A stretch of DNA of 64,000 bases from an uncultured Bacteroidales bacterium (GCA_947593515.1 CANQDQ010000008.1:1-64000), one strand, 5' to 3'. Positions 51,006 to 60,118 are shown, numbered from the stretch's first letter. Made by a program: numbers and translations. The notes: a model not told the origin generated them from the sequence alone.

Positions 51006-51049
51006 ACAGTTAATATTTGAGGATTAAGGTTAATTTTCAAGTTGGATAG

Positions 51050-51082
51050 CAAAGTTAATATAAAAAACCGAATAACCACAAA
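51050..51082 (-). promoter_or_regulatory. Promoter of the PFOR gene
   Basis: TTTG (complement of 51079-51082), about 21 bp, TAACTTTG (complement of 51050-51057). It lies within the last codons of ATPase 4. Confidence 0.65.
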
Positions 51083-52236
51083 GGAATCTTATTTTCTTTT
51101 CCGATTTCGCAATTATCGAGCGCATAAAAACAGTCGGGAATGTTCCGCCCCCGCACGAAATCGCCTTCGATTCGGAAGTTATATTTCTCATCTACAAGAA
51201 AATGCGTATTTCGCACGCCTTCGTTCAGGCGATAGTTCTTATGCAGGGCGTTATAGAAAAAAGTTTCCCGCAGGGCTTGGGGCGAAACGTCTTCGGGGCA
51301 AATCGGGTACATCAGATTGGTGTTGTGCATATAGATGCGCGCCGGTTTGCGGGGAAACTCCTCGCCGACGGGATAGAGCATATTGATGAGCCGGGCGTCT
51401 TTGAGGTATTTGATATAATTGACGACCGTCGCCCGCGAAGTGCGTATCGCCTCGCTGAGGCGGCTCACGTTGGGCGAGCAGGGCGACGATACCGCCAGCA
51501 AGTAGAGCAGGCGGCGTATCTTGGGCAGATAGGTAAATTCTATTTGTTTGATAAAGAGTATATCCACTTCCATCATCATGTTCATGGTCTTCACCAAATT
51601 CTCGGAAAAGTCGTGCTGTTCGAGAAAGAAAGGATAAAAGCCGTGATGCAGGTATTCGCGGAAGTAGGGCAATGGGTGTATGCGACTCGTTATTTCGCTG
51701 GCAAGGGCGGTATGGCGGGCGAGCAGGTCGTCGAGGCGCAGGGCGGGAAAGTCTGTGCCTGCCATCAGATTGAGAAATTCGCGAAAGGAATAGCCGCGCA
51801 GGTCGTATGAATCGACGATTCCAGAAATGGGCGAAGGTTCTTCGCGCAGGCGCATCACCGACGAACCGGCAAAGACGATATGCAGGTCGGGGCAGCTATG
51901 ATAGCACTGCGCCAACTCCTCCTGCCACGAGGGATATTTGAATACTTGGTCGATAAGCAGACAGCGCCCGCCCGCTTCGTAGAAGCGTTCGATAAAGTCG
52001 GAGAGTTTTTTGTCGGCAAAATAGAGGTTGTTGAGGTTGATGTAAAGACACGCGCGATTGTCGGCGCCGTATTTTTCGCGGGCGTACTGCAAGAGAAACG
52101 TGGTCTTGCCCACGCCGCGGCTGCCTTTGATGCCGATGAGGCGGCGCGACCAGTCTATTTCCTGCATCAAGCCCCGCTTCACGGGCGATTTCACGTGTTC
52201 TACAAGGTATTTGTGCGTTCTGTAAAAAGTCTCCAT
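51055..52236 (-). CDS. AAA ATPase 4 (AAA_14-like, no nuclease motif)
   Basis: A 393-residue solitary ATPase. Walker A is IGIKGSRGVGKTTFLL (about residues 30-45), the Walker B position is RCLLIDQVFKYP (LIDQ, with Gln in place of the usual Glu), and sensor 1 is IVFAGSSVM. A winged-helix-like segment follows (LSEAIRTSRATVVNYIKYLKDARLI). The C-terminus ends IPLWLFGFLY, typical for a subfamily that lacks the ExD...ExK motif seen in ATPases 1-3. The start at 52236 is set by the promoter at 52261-52292; the longer open frame to 52704 has no similarity. Function unknown. Confidence 0.85.
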   Translation of the reverse strand: METFYRTHKYLVEHVKSPVKRGLMQEIDWSRRLIGIKGSRGVGKTTFLLQYAREKYGADNRACLYINLNNLYFADKKLSDFIERFYEAGGRCLLIDQVFKYPSWQEELAQCYHSCPDLHIVFAGSSVMRLREEPSPISGIVDSYDLRGYSFREFLNLMAGTDFPALRLDDLLARHTALASEITSRIHPLPYFREYLHHGFYPFFLEQHDFSENLVKTMNMMMEVDILFIKQIEFTYLPKIRRLLYLLAVSSPCSPNVSRLSEAIRTSRATVVNYIKYLKDARLINMLYPVGEEFPRKPARIYMHNTNLMYPICPEDVSPQALRETFFYNALHKNYRLNEGVRNTHFLVDEKYNFRIEGDFVRGRNIPDCFYALDNCEIGKENKIPLWLFGFLY

Positions 52237-52260
52237 CTCGTTTTTGTCGATAAGACAAGG

Positions 52261-52292
52261 CAAATATACATTGCTTTTTCTTTTTTTGCAAA
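52261..52292 (-). promoter_or_regulatory. Promoter of ATPase 4
   Basis: TTTG (complement of 52289-52292), 20 bp, TATATTTG (complement of 52261-52268). It decides the start at 52236. Confidence 0.75.
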
Positions 52293-52400
52293 GCGGGGAT
52301 AGCAATTTTTCGCAAAGAATTTTTCCGATTGTTTTTTCAAAAGGTCGGTACGCGGCGCGTGCCGGCTGCCTATCGCCGGAAAAACGGAAACGGTCGGCGA

Positions 52401-53063
52401 TTATTTTTTCGGAGCGAATCGGCGGGCGTTGTCGTCGCGTTTCTTTGCCGATTGCTCCTTGTCGCCGTCCGTCGTATTTGCCGGCTTTTCCACCGGAAAT
52501 ATGCCTGTCGTGTGGCGTATCGTGTAGCGGGTCATCTCTTCGTTGGAAACGAAACCCACGCCCTCGATGATGCGGTCGACGCGCTCGATGTGAATGGCGC
52601 TGTCGGAATAGATAGACTTTTGTTTCTGGTCCCAATAGATTTCTTCGGTGGCGAAACGTTCGTCCTGCATATTCTCGATATGTACGTTGCCGCGAAGCCG
52701 CCACAACTGTTTTTTATTGAAAAAGATCGCCGTATCGCTGACGATGAACGATTCGGTGTCGAAATTCTCGTCGAATTTTTCGACATAGATTCCTTGCGGA
52801 AAAGACCAATAAGGCTCGGCAGCTTTTTCGAAAATGCGCCACTCTTTGGCTTTGATACGATAGCGGGTTATGCCCGAATCGGAAATGAGCGTATTGACGT
52901 CGAATGTCGAGAGCGACGGCACGTCCTGTTCATTGTCGAAACTCGCCACGAATGATTTTTTCTCTTTTTGGCAGGCGGTCAGCACGGGAAGGCTTGCCAT
53001 GCAGACGACGACGGCAACGGCAGCAAGCAGAGGGAACGGTATGTATCGGTTTCGCATTTTCAT
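52401..53063 (-). CDS. lptC: LPS export component LptC
   Basis: A 220-residue lipoprotein-like periplasmic protein with an N-terminal membrane segment and a Cys in PVLTACQKEKK (about residue 32). VPSLSTFDVNTLISDSGITRYRI and YWSFPQGIYVEKFDEN are typical of Bacteroidetes LptC. It bridges LptBFG to LptA in lipopolysaccharide transport. The start at 53063 is preferred because a GGGAGAGG ribosome site precedes it; GTG at 53072 and ATG at 53057 are alternatives. It follows the porin gene in the coaX cluster. Confidence 0.88.
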   Translation of the reverse strand: MKMRNRYIPFPLLAAVAVVVCMASLPVLTACQKEKKSFVASFDNEQDVPSLSTFDVNTLISDSGITRYRIKAKEWRIFEKAAEPYWSFPQGIYVEKFDENFDTESFIVSDTAIFFNKKQLWRLRGNVHIENMQDERFATEEIYWDQKQKSIYSDSAIHIERVDRIIEGVGFVSNEEMTRYTIRHTTGIFPVEKPANTTDGDKEQSAKKRDDNARRFAPKK

Positions 53064-53087
53064 ATCGGGCACCTCTCCCCTCTCCCA

Positions 53088-54353
53088 TTATTGCAGACGG
53101 CTCTTATAGAACCACATTTCATTGAAAGTAAGTCCGATGGAAACCCGAAATTCATTTTCCGTTACCGACGACGAAGGGGTGGTGCGGCGGTTTTGGTAGC
53201 CGAATGAGATATTGATAATCGACTTGTTGCGTTTCATCGGAAGTCCCGCGCCTATGGTAAATCCCGTCTCCCACAAGTCGTTGTAGGTTTTATCCGACGC
53301 CTTGATACGGGCGTAGGAACGGCACACATTCACGCCGGCACGGTAGCGCACACTTTGGAAAAAGGTGGAAGAATAGAGTTTCGGCATAAATTCCGCGCCG
53401 ACAATCACTTGCAGGTAGTTGTTGAAATAAGTGGTGGAGCCGGCATATTTCGCTTTGCTCCACGGCTGGAATGTAATGTCGATGCCGGCGGTGAGGCGGT
53501 CGTCATACGTGTAGGTAAAGCCTGCACCGTAAGTGGCTGGAAGCGAATAGCTATCTTTCAGTTTCACCGTATCGTTCTGGAAAGCAACCGTATTTCCGGA
53601 GGAAACATTGTAGGCGCCGCCTCGTATGTATCCTTTGCCGAGCAATTTTTTCGCAGGGGTGTAGAGAATGCCGACCGTAAAGCGGTTTTTGGCATTGAGC
53701 CGGCAGGTGTATTGCGCGCCGATTTCGACGCGAAAATCCGAAATGTCCAATACGTTCTCGAACAGCGTGGCATTCACAGCATCGAGCGACGACACCGATA
53801 TGGAGTTGTTGTTCAATTCACCGAAAAGGTAATTGAAGTTGAAGCCGAGCGAAAATCCTTTGTATATGTATGCGCCAAGTCCGAGAAACGCCTCATTGAG
53901 GCTACCCTCGCCGGTCTGTCGCACCGAACCGTTCTCGATGCCGCCCGCATAGTTGTAGCCCACCGTCGAATAGGGTACGACGCCCAAACTCGCCGCCAGC
54001 CATTTGGCTAAGGGAAATTGCAGGGCAATGTAGTCGAAACACCAACTGACGCGGTTTTCTTTTGCCGCCCCCTCTTTCATCGTATTTGAAAGAAGGCTCA
54101 CCCCGAAGTCGCACAAAAACGTCAGCGTGTCGATAGCGGCATACGAAGCGGGATTTTTCACGTTTATCTGTTTTCCGCTCTGTAAGGCATAGCCCAGCCC
54201 GTCCATAGCGCGCGACGCGCCGATGCCCCGATTGTCGAGAACGCCGTACCCGTATCGGGAATAGGGGCTGTTTACATTAGTCTGCGCCCGCAGCGAAAAC
54301 GTCGGGAGCAGCAGTCCGAGAGAAAACAGAAAAAGAAAAATCCTATTTACCAT
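53088..54353 (-). CDS. Outer-membrane beta-barrel protein (porin/FadL-like)
   Basis: A 421-residue secreted protein with a signal peptide (LFLFSLGLLLPTFSLRAQ). The mature start NSPYSRYGYGVLDNRGIGASRAMDGLGYA and alternating hydrophobic strands point to a beta-barrel distantly like FadL. Substrate is unknown. It overlaps coaX by 11 bases and is followed by lptC, an arrangement that suggests a link to envelope assembly. Confidence 0.75.
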   Translation of the reverse strand: MVNRIFLFLFSLGLLLPTFSLRAQTNVNSPYSRYGYGVLDNRGIGASRAMDGLGYALQSGKQINVKNPASYAAIDTLTFLCDFGVSLLSNTMKEGAAKENRVSWCFDYIALQFPLAKWLAASLGVVPYSTVGYNYAGGIENGSVRQTGEGSLNEAFLGLGAYIYKGFSLGFNFNYLFGELNNNSISVSSLDAVNATLFENVLDISDFRVEIGAQYTCRLNAKNRFTVGILYTPAKKLLGKGYIRGGAYNVSSGNTVAFQNDTVKLKDSYSLPATYGAGFTYTYDDRLTAGIDITFQPWSKAKYAGSTTYFNNYLQVIVGAEFMPKLYSSTFFQSVRYRAGVNVCRSYARIKASDKTYNDLWETGFTIGAGLPMKRNKSIINISFGYQNRRTTPSSSVTENEFRVSIGLTFNEMWFYKSRLQ

Positions 54354-55071
54354 ATTGCAATATCCGGTTTAATCCTTTGAGTACGATACATTCATCTACA
54401 AAGATGGGAGTTTTTAATTTGTCTGCCAATAAAAACGCATCGCCACCCGTTAAAAAAATCAAAAGTTGCGGATATTCCTGCCGCAAGGCATTTACATATC
54501 CATCGATTTCGTAACAGATTCCGCGCACGGCGCCCGCCCGCATCGCTGTCTCGGTGTCGCAGCCCAGCACGGGGGTGTCGCCGATTTTCTCCACCAAGGG
54601 CAGCTTTCGGGTATAGGCGTGCATGGCTTTCAAGCGCATTTTCACGCCCGGAGCTATGTTGCCGCCGCGATAGTGCCCGTCGGCGGTGAGCAGGTCATAG
54701 GTGATGCAGGTGCCGGCATCGACCACCAACAGGTCTTTACCGGGCGCCTCTCCGGCTGCCCCCACAACGGCGGCAATGCGGTCGCGCCCCAGCGTTTGCG
54801 GCGTGCGGTAATCGACGGCAACAGGCAGCGGCGTATCGGCATCGAACAGCACGAACTCTGGCACGCGGGCTTGCAGACTGGCCACGACCGATGCATCGAC
54901 GTCCACGACCGATGAATAAATGCACGACGATATGGCATAGCGCGAAAAAAGCGTGTCGAGATACCCCGTATCGAAACGGCGCACCCGCTCGACAAAAGCC
55001 GGCTCGCCGTCCGTCGTCGAAAACAACGCCGTCTTTACAGAGGTATTTCCTTCATCTATGACCAGTCGCAT
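54343..55071 (-). CDS. coaX: Type III pantothenate kinase
   Basis: A 242-residue enzyme for the first step of coenzyme A synthesis. The ASKHA-fold motifs are MRLVIDEGNTSVKTALF (phosphate 1), VVDAGTCITYDLL, GGNIAPGVKMRLKAMHAYTRKLP and LTGGDAF. The start at 55071 matches family length; frames extending to 55143 add an unrelated Arg-rich segment. It heads the coaX-porin-lptC unit with overlapping ends. Confidence 0.95.
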   Translation of the reverse strand: MRLVIDEGNTSVKTALFSTTDGEPAFVERVRRFDTGYLDTLFSRYAISSCIYSSVVDVDASVVASLQARVPEFVLFDADTPLPVAVDYRTPQTLGRDRIAAVVGAAGEAPGKDLLVVDAGTCITYDLLTADGHYRGGNIAPGVKMRLKAMHAYTRKLPLVEKIGDTPVLGCDTETAMRAGAVRGICYEIDGYVNALRQEYPQLLIFLTGGDAFLLADKLKTPIFVDECIVLKGLNRILQYGK

Positions 55072-55234
55072 GGCTCGGTTGTTGCAGGGAAGCGGACTTC
55101 GACAGCAAACCGTCCGTCGCGTCCGCCCGCCTTCCGCCCGCAAAGATACGAAACCCCGACGAATTTCCGGCGAAATGTCACCGTTTATTTTTCAAATCGT
55201 CGCTCGGGACACAAGGGAAAAAATCAAAATACCA

Positions 55235-55669
55235 CTATCGGGAACGTTTTCGGGAAAACAAGTCGAATACACGTTTACCGCGAATCTCCCTCAATTCCGT
55301 ACACCCGTCAAAAACGCCCTCTCCAACTCTTGCAACACTTAAAGGTATCACTATCGATCTCAATCCGGTACAACAGTAAAAGGCATACGAATCGATAAAT
55401 TCAATGCTATTCGGCAGCGTTACCGATTTTAAGTCGCCACACAAAGAAAACGCATAAAAACCTACTGCTGTAACACGATATGCTCTACCTCCATATTCCA
55501 CTATCGAAGGCACCGATATATTGCCTGCATATTTTACGTCGCCCCTCGTTACCTCCACTGTCAAATTGTAAGAAGAGGTTATATTGTAATATATGCTGTC
55601 GCAGACAAAATCGTATGCTTGCAACGGCAACGCCACGCCCCACAATAACAACAAATAGAAAATTTTCAT
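55235..55669 (-). CDS. Short BspA-like leucine-rich repeat protein (stub)
   Basis: A 144-residue secreted protein with a signal peptide (YLLLLWGVALPLQA). It carries an N-terminal beta segment and then only about three LRR_5 units (LKSVTLPNSIEFIDSYAFYC, LRSIVIPLSVARVGEGVF). It stops abruptly with a basic tail, FDLFSRKRSR. Normal BspA proteins have many more repeats and a sorting tail, so this looks like a truncated relic or a recombination product of the large gene upstream. It has its own promoter (55706-55735), so it could still be expressed. Confidence 0.65.
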   Translation of the reverse strand: MKIFYLLLLWGVALPLQAYDFVCDSIYYNITSSYNLTVEVTRGDVKYAGNISVPSIVEYGGRAYRVTAVGFYAFSLCGDLKSVTLPNSIEFIDSYAFYCCTGLRSIVIPLSVARVGEGVFDGCTELREIRGKRVFDLFSRKRSR

Positions 55670-55705
55670 TTCCGTTCCTGTTTTCTCGGTTACTGTATGT
55701 GGCTG

Positions 55706-55735
55706 CAAAATTATATATTAAATACATAATGCAAA
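55706..55735 (-). promoter_or_regulatory. Promoter of the short BspA-like gene
   Basis: TTTG (complement of 55732-55735), 18 bp, TAATTTTG (complement of 55706-55713). Confidence 0.6.
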
Positions 55736-55832
55736 ACTTATTTCAAAAATTTCAGATTTTTTCCGATAAAAATTTTTTTCGGACAACGAGATTCGACCCT
55801 GAGAACGCCGCTGCCTTTCCGTGCGAAAACAT

Positions 55833-55868
55833 AAAAAAAGCCGCCCTGCCATTCGCATGGCAGGGCGG
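55833..55868 (-). terminator. Terminator of the large BspA-like gene
   Basis: A perfect 12-bp stem (55841-55852 with 55857-55868) is followed on the minus strand by T7. Confidence 0.88.
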
Positions 55869-55936
55869 CGGATTAACGGTTAGCTATTCAACAATTTATT
55901 TTTTCATTCTACGTCTTTTGCAGCAATATCGTTGCG

Positions 55937-58900
55937 TTATCGGGCGATAATCATCGTCTTGCCGTTCACGATGTAGGCGCCGTTCTGTAACGTTTTGAGG
56001 GCGGCGGCATCGTCGGCTTGCAATACCAACACGCCTTGCAAATTATACACGGTTATGCGTTCGGCAGCTTGCTCTTGTTGCGTCTCCGTAATAGCGGAAG
56101 ATTCGTCTATCGGCAATATCTCTCCGAACTCGCGCCACCCTTCGGCAAGTTGATACTCATTTACCGATTCGGCAGGCACGTAAAGCGTACAGTTGGCACA
56201 ATCCACATACTCGAAAGCAAAGCTATCCCCCCATTCATTTGTTACTACAATATTCACCGGTTTCGGATTATAGGCAGTTACCGACTTCAAGCTGTCGCAC
56301 GACTCAAAAGCATAGTCGCCGATAGTAGTAACCCCCTTGCCTATCGTTACAGACTTCAAACCGTAGCAATCGGAAAAAGCACGGGCGCCGATAGCGGTAA
56401 CACTGTTGGGTATCGTTACCGATGTCAAACCGTAGCAAAACTCAAAAGCACCGTAGCCGATAGTCGTAACACTGTTGGGTATCGTTACCGATGTCAAACC
56501 CGTACAACGGTCAAAAACTCCATAGCCGATAGCGGTAACACCGTCGGGTATGGTATATTGGCTTAAATCACTCGGAGCAAAAGCCACTAACGTATCTTTT
56601 ACAATAAGAGTGCGATTATCTTTCGATGCCAATTTTCCTTCAAATTTTTCCAATTTATCGCAATCGGAAAAAGCCTCCCTGCCGATAGTCGTAACACCCT
56701 CGCCTATCTTTACCGTTTTCAAGCTGTCGCAAGACCCAAAAGCAAGGTCGCCGATAGCGGTAACACTGTTGGGTATTGTTGCCGTTTTCAAACCGCAATT
56801 GCAAAAAGCATAGTCGCCGATAGCGGTAACACTGTTGGGTATCGTTATCTCCGTCAAGCCTGAACAACCGTAAAAAGCATCTTCGGGAATCTGTTTGACA
56901 TTCTCTCCGATATGTACCGTCGTCAATGCCTCACAATCGCTGAAACCTCCGCTTATACAGTTATCGGCATTAAACCAAACTTCTGTCAAACCGTCGCAAC
57001 CGGAAAATGCAGCGTAGCCGATAGTGGTAACACCCTTGGGTATCGTTGCCGTTTTCAAACCCTCGCAACCGGAAAAAGCTTCGTAGCCTATAACTTTAAC
57101 ATCGTCAGGTATAGTATAAGAGGACAACCCGCTCGGTGCAAAAGCCACCAATGTATCGTTTACGACAAGACTCCGATGATTTATCGCAAATTTTCCTTCA
57201 AAATTTTCCAATCCCGTACAACCGGAAAAAGCATAACTACCGATAGTAGTAACACTGTTGGGTATCGTTACCGTCTTCAAACCCTCGCAACCGTAAAAAG
57301 CTCTGTCTGGAATCCGTTTTACCTTATCTCCGATATGTACCGTCGTTACAGAACGGGGGAAAACGCCCCTTATACAGAAATAGGCATTGAACCAAACTTC
57401 TGTCATACTGTAGCAATCGGAAAAAGCATCGTAGCCGATAGTTGTAACACCCTCGCCTATTGTTGCCGTTTTCAAACCGCAAGACCTAAAAGCACCGGAT
57501 CCGATAGTAGTAACACTGTTGGGTATCGTTATCTCCGTCAAGCCCGTACAATGGTAAAAAGCATCGTCGGGAATCCGTTTGACATTCTCTCCGATATGCA
57601 CCGTTGCTAATGCCTCACACCACTCAAAACCTCCGCTTATACAGGAGTCGGCATTGAACCAAACTTCATTCAAACCTGTGCAACCGGAAAAAGCACTTTC
57701 GCCGATAGTATCAACACTTTCGGGTATCGTTACCGTTTTCAAACCGGTACACTCGGAAAAAACATTCCCCGCAATAGCGATAACGCCTTCAGGTATATCA
57801 TAATTACTCAAACCGTTCGGTGCAAAAGCTTTCAAGGTATCGCTTACAACAAGACAACGATAATCGGGTGTTGCCAATTTTCCTTCAAACTTTTCCAACC
57901 CCGTACAACCGGAAAAAGCTCTTTCGCCGATAGTGGTAACGCTCTCGGATATTGTTACCGTCTTCAAACTCTTGCAACCGAAAAATACACCGTCAGGAAT
58001 CCGTTTTACTTTCTCTCCGATATGTACCGTCGTCAATGCCTCACAATCGCTGAAACCTCCGCTTATACAGTTATCGGCATTAAACCAAACTTCCGTCAAG
58101 CTGTTGCAACCGTAAAATGCACCGTAGCCGATAGTCGTAACACCCTCGCCTATCGTTGCCGTTTTCAAACCGCAAGACCCAAAAGCAAGGTCGCCGATAG
58201 TAGTAACACTGTTGGGTATCGTTACCGATGTCAAACCCTTGCAATTCCGAAAAGCACCGTAGCCGATAGTGGTAACACCGTCGGGTATCGTTACCGATGT
58301 CAAATCATGGCAACCGGAAAAAGCCCTTTCGCCGATAGTCGTAACACCCTCGCCTATTGTTGCCGTTTTCAAACCGCAATCGGAAAAAGCTCTTTCGCCG
58401 ATAGTCGTAACGCTATTGGGTATCGTTATCTCCGTCAAGCCCGAACAACCGGAAAAAGCATCTTCGGGAATCTGTTTGACATTCTCTCCGATATGTACCG
58501 TTGCTAATGCCTCACACCCCTCAAAGCCTCCGTACGTACAAGAGTCGGCATTAAACCAAACTTCATTCAAACCTGTGCAACCGGAAAATGCATAGCTGCC
58601 GATAGTAGTAACTCCCTTGCCTATCGTAACAGCCTTCAAACCCTCGTAACCGGAAAAAACTTCGTAGCCTATAACTTTAACATCGTCAGGTATAGTATAA
58701 GATGACAACCCGCTCGGAGCAAAAGCCACCAATGTATCGTTTACGACAAGACTCCTATTATCGGCTGTCGCCAATTTTCCGTCAAATTTTTCCAAATTCA
58801 TACAACCGTAAAATGCACCGTAGCCGATAGTCGTAACGCTATTGGGTATTGTTACCGATGTCAAACCCTCGCAACCGGAAAAAGCCCTTTCGCCGATAAC

Positions 58901-60055
58901 GGTAACACCGTTGCCTATCTTTACCGTTTTCAAGCTGTCGCAAGACCCAAAAGCATAGTCGCCGATAGCGGTAACACTGTTGGGTATCGTTATCTCCGTC
59001 AAGCCTGAACAACCGTAAAAAGCATCTTCGGGAATCTGTTTGACATTCTCTCCGATATGTACCGTTGCTAATGCCTCACAATCGCTGAAGCCTCCGCTTA
59101 TACAGTTATCGGCATTAAACCAAACTTCATTCAAACCTGTGCAACCGGAAAATGCATAGCCGTCGATAGTGGTAACCCCCTTGCCTATCGTTACAGACTT
59201 CAAACCGAGACAATAAGCAAAAGCATGGGCGCCGATAGCGGTAACACCGTCGGGTATCATTATTTCCGTCAAGCCTTCGCACAAACAAAAAGCATTGTCG
59301 CCGATAGTGGTAACGCTATTGGGTATCGTTACCGATGTCAAACCCTTGCAATTCTGAAAAACACTCTCGCCGATAACTTTAATTTTGTCCGGTAGAGTAT
59401 ATTGGGTCAATCCGATCGGGGCAAAAGCTACCAATGTATCGTTTACGACAAGACTCCTATTATCGGCTGTCGCCAATTTTCCGTCAAACTTTTCCAAATT
59501 CATACAACCGAAAAAGGCATTTTCGCCGATAGTGGTAACGCTCTCGGGTATCGTTACCGTCTTCAAACCCTCGCAACCGGAAAAAGCAGCGGAACCGATA
59601 GTGGTAACGCTATTGGGTATCGTTATTTCCGTCAAGCCCAAACAACCGAAAAAAGCACCTTCGCCGATAGTGGTAACACTGTTAGGTATCGTTATCGACG
59701 TCAAGCCTTCGCACAAATAAAAAGCATTGTCGCCGATAGTGGTAACGCTATTGGGTATCGTTACCGTCTTCAAACCGAGACAATAAGCAAAAGCATAGTT
59801 GCCGATAGTGGTAACACCGTCGCCTATCTTTACCGAAACGATGTCATAACTATAACCACGCCATGGCGCGTAAAAATAATCTTCACCCATAGAACCCTTG
59901 CCGGAAATCTCAAGAGCACCGGTTTCGGTATTGAACGTCCAAGTAAGATTCTCACCATCGGCACCGAACTTGCCGGATACGATTTCGGCTTGCGCCGTTG
60001 CCGTTCCGCCCCATAAGAGCGCGGACACGACTAAAAACTGTAATCTCTTTTTCAT
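55937..60055 (-). CDS. BspA-like leucine-rich repeat surface protein with super-repeats
   Basis: A 1372-residue protein with a signal peptide (VVSALLWGGTATAQA). After a short beta domain (about 25-75; GALEISGKGSMGEDYFY) it is almost entirely LRR_5 units of about 23 residues of the type GLTSVTIPNSVTTIGDNAF. Five larger blocks repeat the non-LRR insert LVVNDTLVAFAP, giving a super-repeat of roughly 200-250 residues. The C-terminus carries a T9SS-like remnant (ITVYNLQGVLVLQADD, LQNGAYIVNGKTMIIAR). BspA proteins bind host matrix or other bacteria. DNA repeats are nearly identical in places, so length may vary by recombination. Confidence 0.9.
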   Translation of the reverse strand: MKKRLQFLVVSALLWGGTATAQAEIVSGKFGADGENLTWTFNTETGALEISGKGSMGEDYFYAPWRGYSYDIVSVKIGDGVTTIGNYAFAYCLGLKTVTIPNSVTTIGDNAFYLCEGLTSITIPNSVTTIGEGAFFGCLGLTEITIPNSVTTIGSAAFSGCEGLKTVTIPESVTTIGENAFFGCMNLEKFDGKLATADNRSLVVNDTLVAFAPIGLTQYTLPDKIKVIGESVFQNCKGLTSVTIPNSVTTIGDNAFCLCEGLTEIMIPDGVTAIGAHAFAYCLGLKSVTIGKGVTTIDGYAFSGCTGLNEVWFNADNCISGGFSDCEALATVHIGENVKQIPEDAFYGCSGLTEITIPNSVTAIGDYAFGSCDSLKTVKIGNGVTVIGERAFSGCEGLTSVTIPNSVTTIGYGAFYGCMNLEKFDGKLATADNRSLVVNDTLVAFAPSGLSSYTIPDDVKVIGYEVFSGYEGLKAVTIGKGVTTIGSYAFSGCTGLNEVWFNADSCTYGGFEGCEALATVHIGENVKQIPEDAFSGCSGLTEITIPNSVTTIGERAFSDCGLKTATIGEGVTTIGERAFSGCHDLTSVTIPDGVTTIGYGAFRNCKGLTSVTIPNSVTTIGDLAFGSCGLKTATIGEGVTTIGYGAFYGCNSLTEVWFNADNCISGGFSDCEALTTVHIGEKVKRIPDGVFFGCKSLKTVTISESVTTIGERAFSGCTGLEKFEGKLATPDYRCLVVSDTLKAFAPNGLSNYDIPEGVIAIAGNVFSECTGLKTVTIPESVDTIGESAFSGCTGLNEVWFNADSCISGGFEWCEALATVHIGENVKRIPDDAFYHCTGLTEITIPNSVTTIGSGAFRSCGLKTATIGEGVTTIGYDAFSDCYSMTEVWFNAYFCIRGVFPRSVTTVHIGDKVKRIPDRAFYGCEGLKTVTIPNSVTTIGSYAFSGCTGLENFEGKFAINHRSLVVNDTLVAFAPSGLSSYTIPDDVKVIGYEAFSGCEGLKTATIPKGVTTIGYAAFSGCDGLTEVWFNADNCISGGFSDCEALTTVHIGENVKQIPEDAFYGCSGLTEITIPNSVTAIGDYAFCNCGLKTATIPNSVTAIGDLAFGSCDSLKTVKIGEGVTTIGREAFSDCDKLEKFEGKLASKDNRTLIVKDTLVAFAPSDLSQYTIPDGVTAIGYGVFDRCTGLTSVTIPNSVTTIGYGAFEFCYGLTSVTIPNSVTAIGARAFSDCYGLKSVTIGKGVTTIGDYAFESCDSLKSVTAYNPKPVNIVVTNEWGDSFAFEYVDCANCTLYVPAESVNEYQLAEGWREFGEILPIDESSAITETQQEQAAERITVYNLQGVLVLQADDAAALKTLQNGAYIVNGKTMIIAR

Positions 60056-60087
60056 AATCTATTTTGTTGGTTATTCGATTCTTTCCG

Positions 60088-60118
60088 CAAAAATATTTCA
60101 AGAAAATAAAAATTCAAA
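60088..60118 (-). promoter_or_regulatory. Promoter of the large BspA-like gene
   Basis: TTTG (complement of 60115-60118), 19 bp, TATTTTTG (complement of 60088-60095). Confidence 0.75.

Noticed and set aside
47478-51020. An 1180-codon open frame on the plus strand antisense to the whole PFOR gene
   Set aside because: It mirrors the PFOR gene codon for codon and has no domain similarity. It arises from the strong codon bias of a highly expressed gene, which avoids stops on the opposite strand.
52237-52400. Fourth repeat array upstream of ATPase 4
   Set aside because: GCAAAG-like words occur at uneven spacing (28 and 24 bp) and similarity is not beyond what A/T-rich sequence gives.
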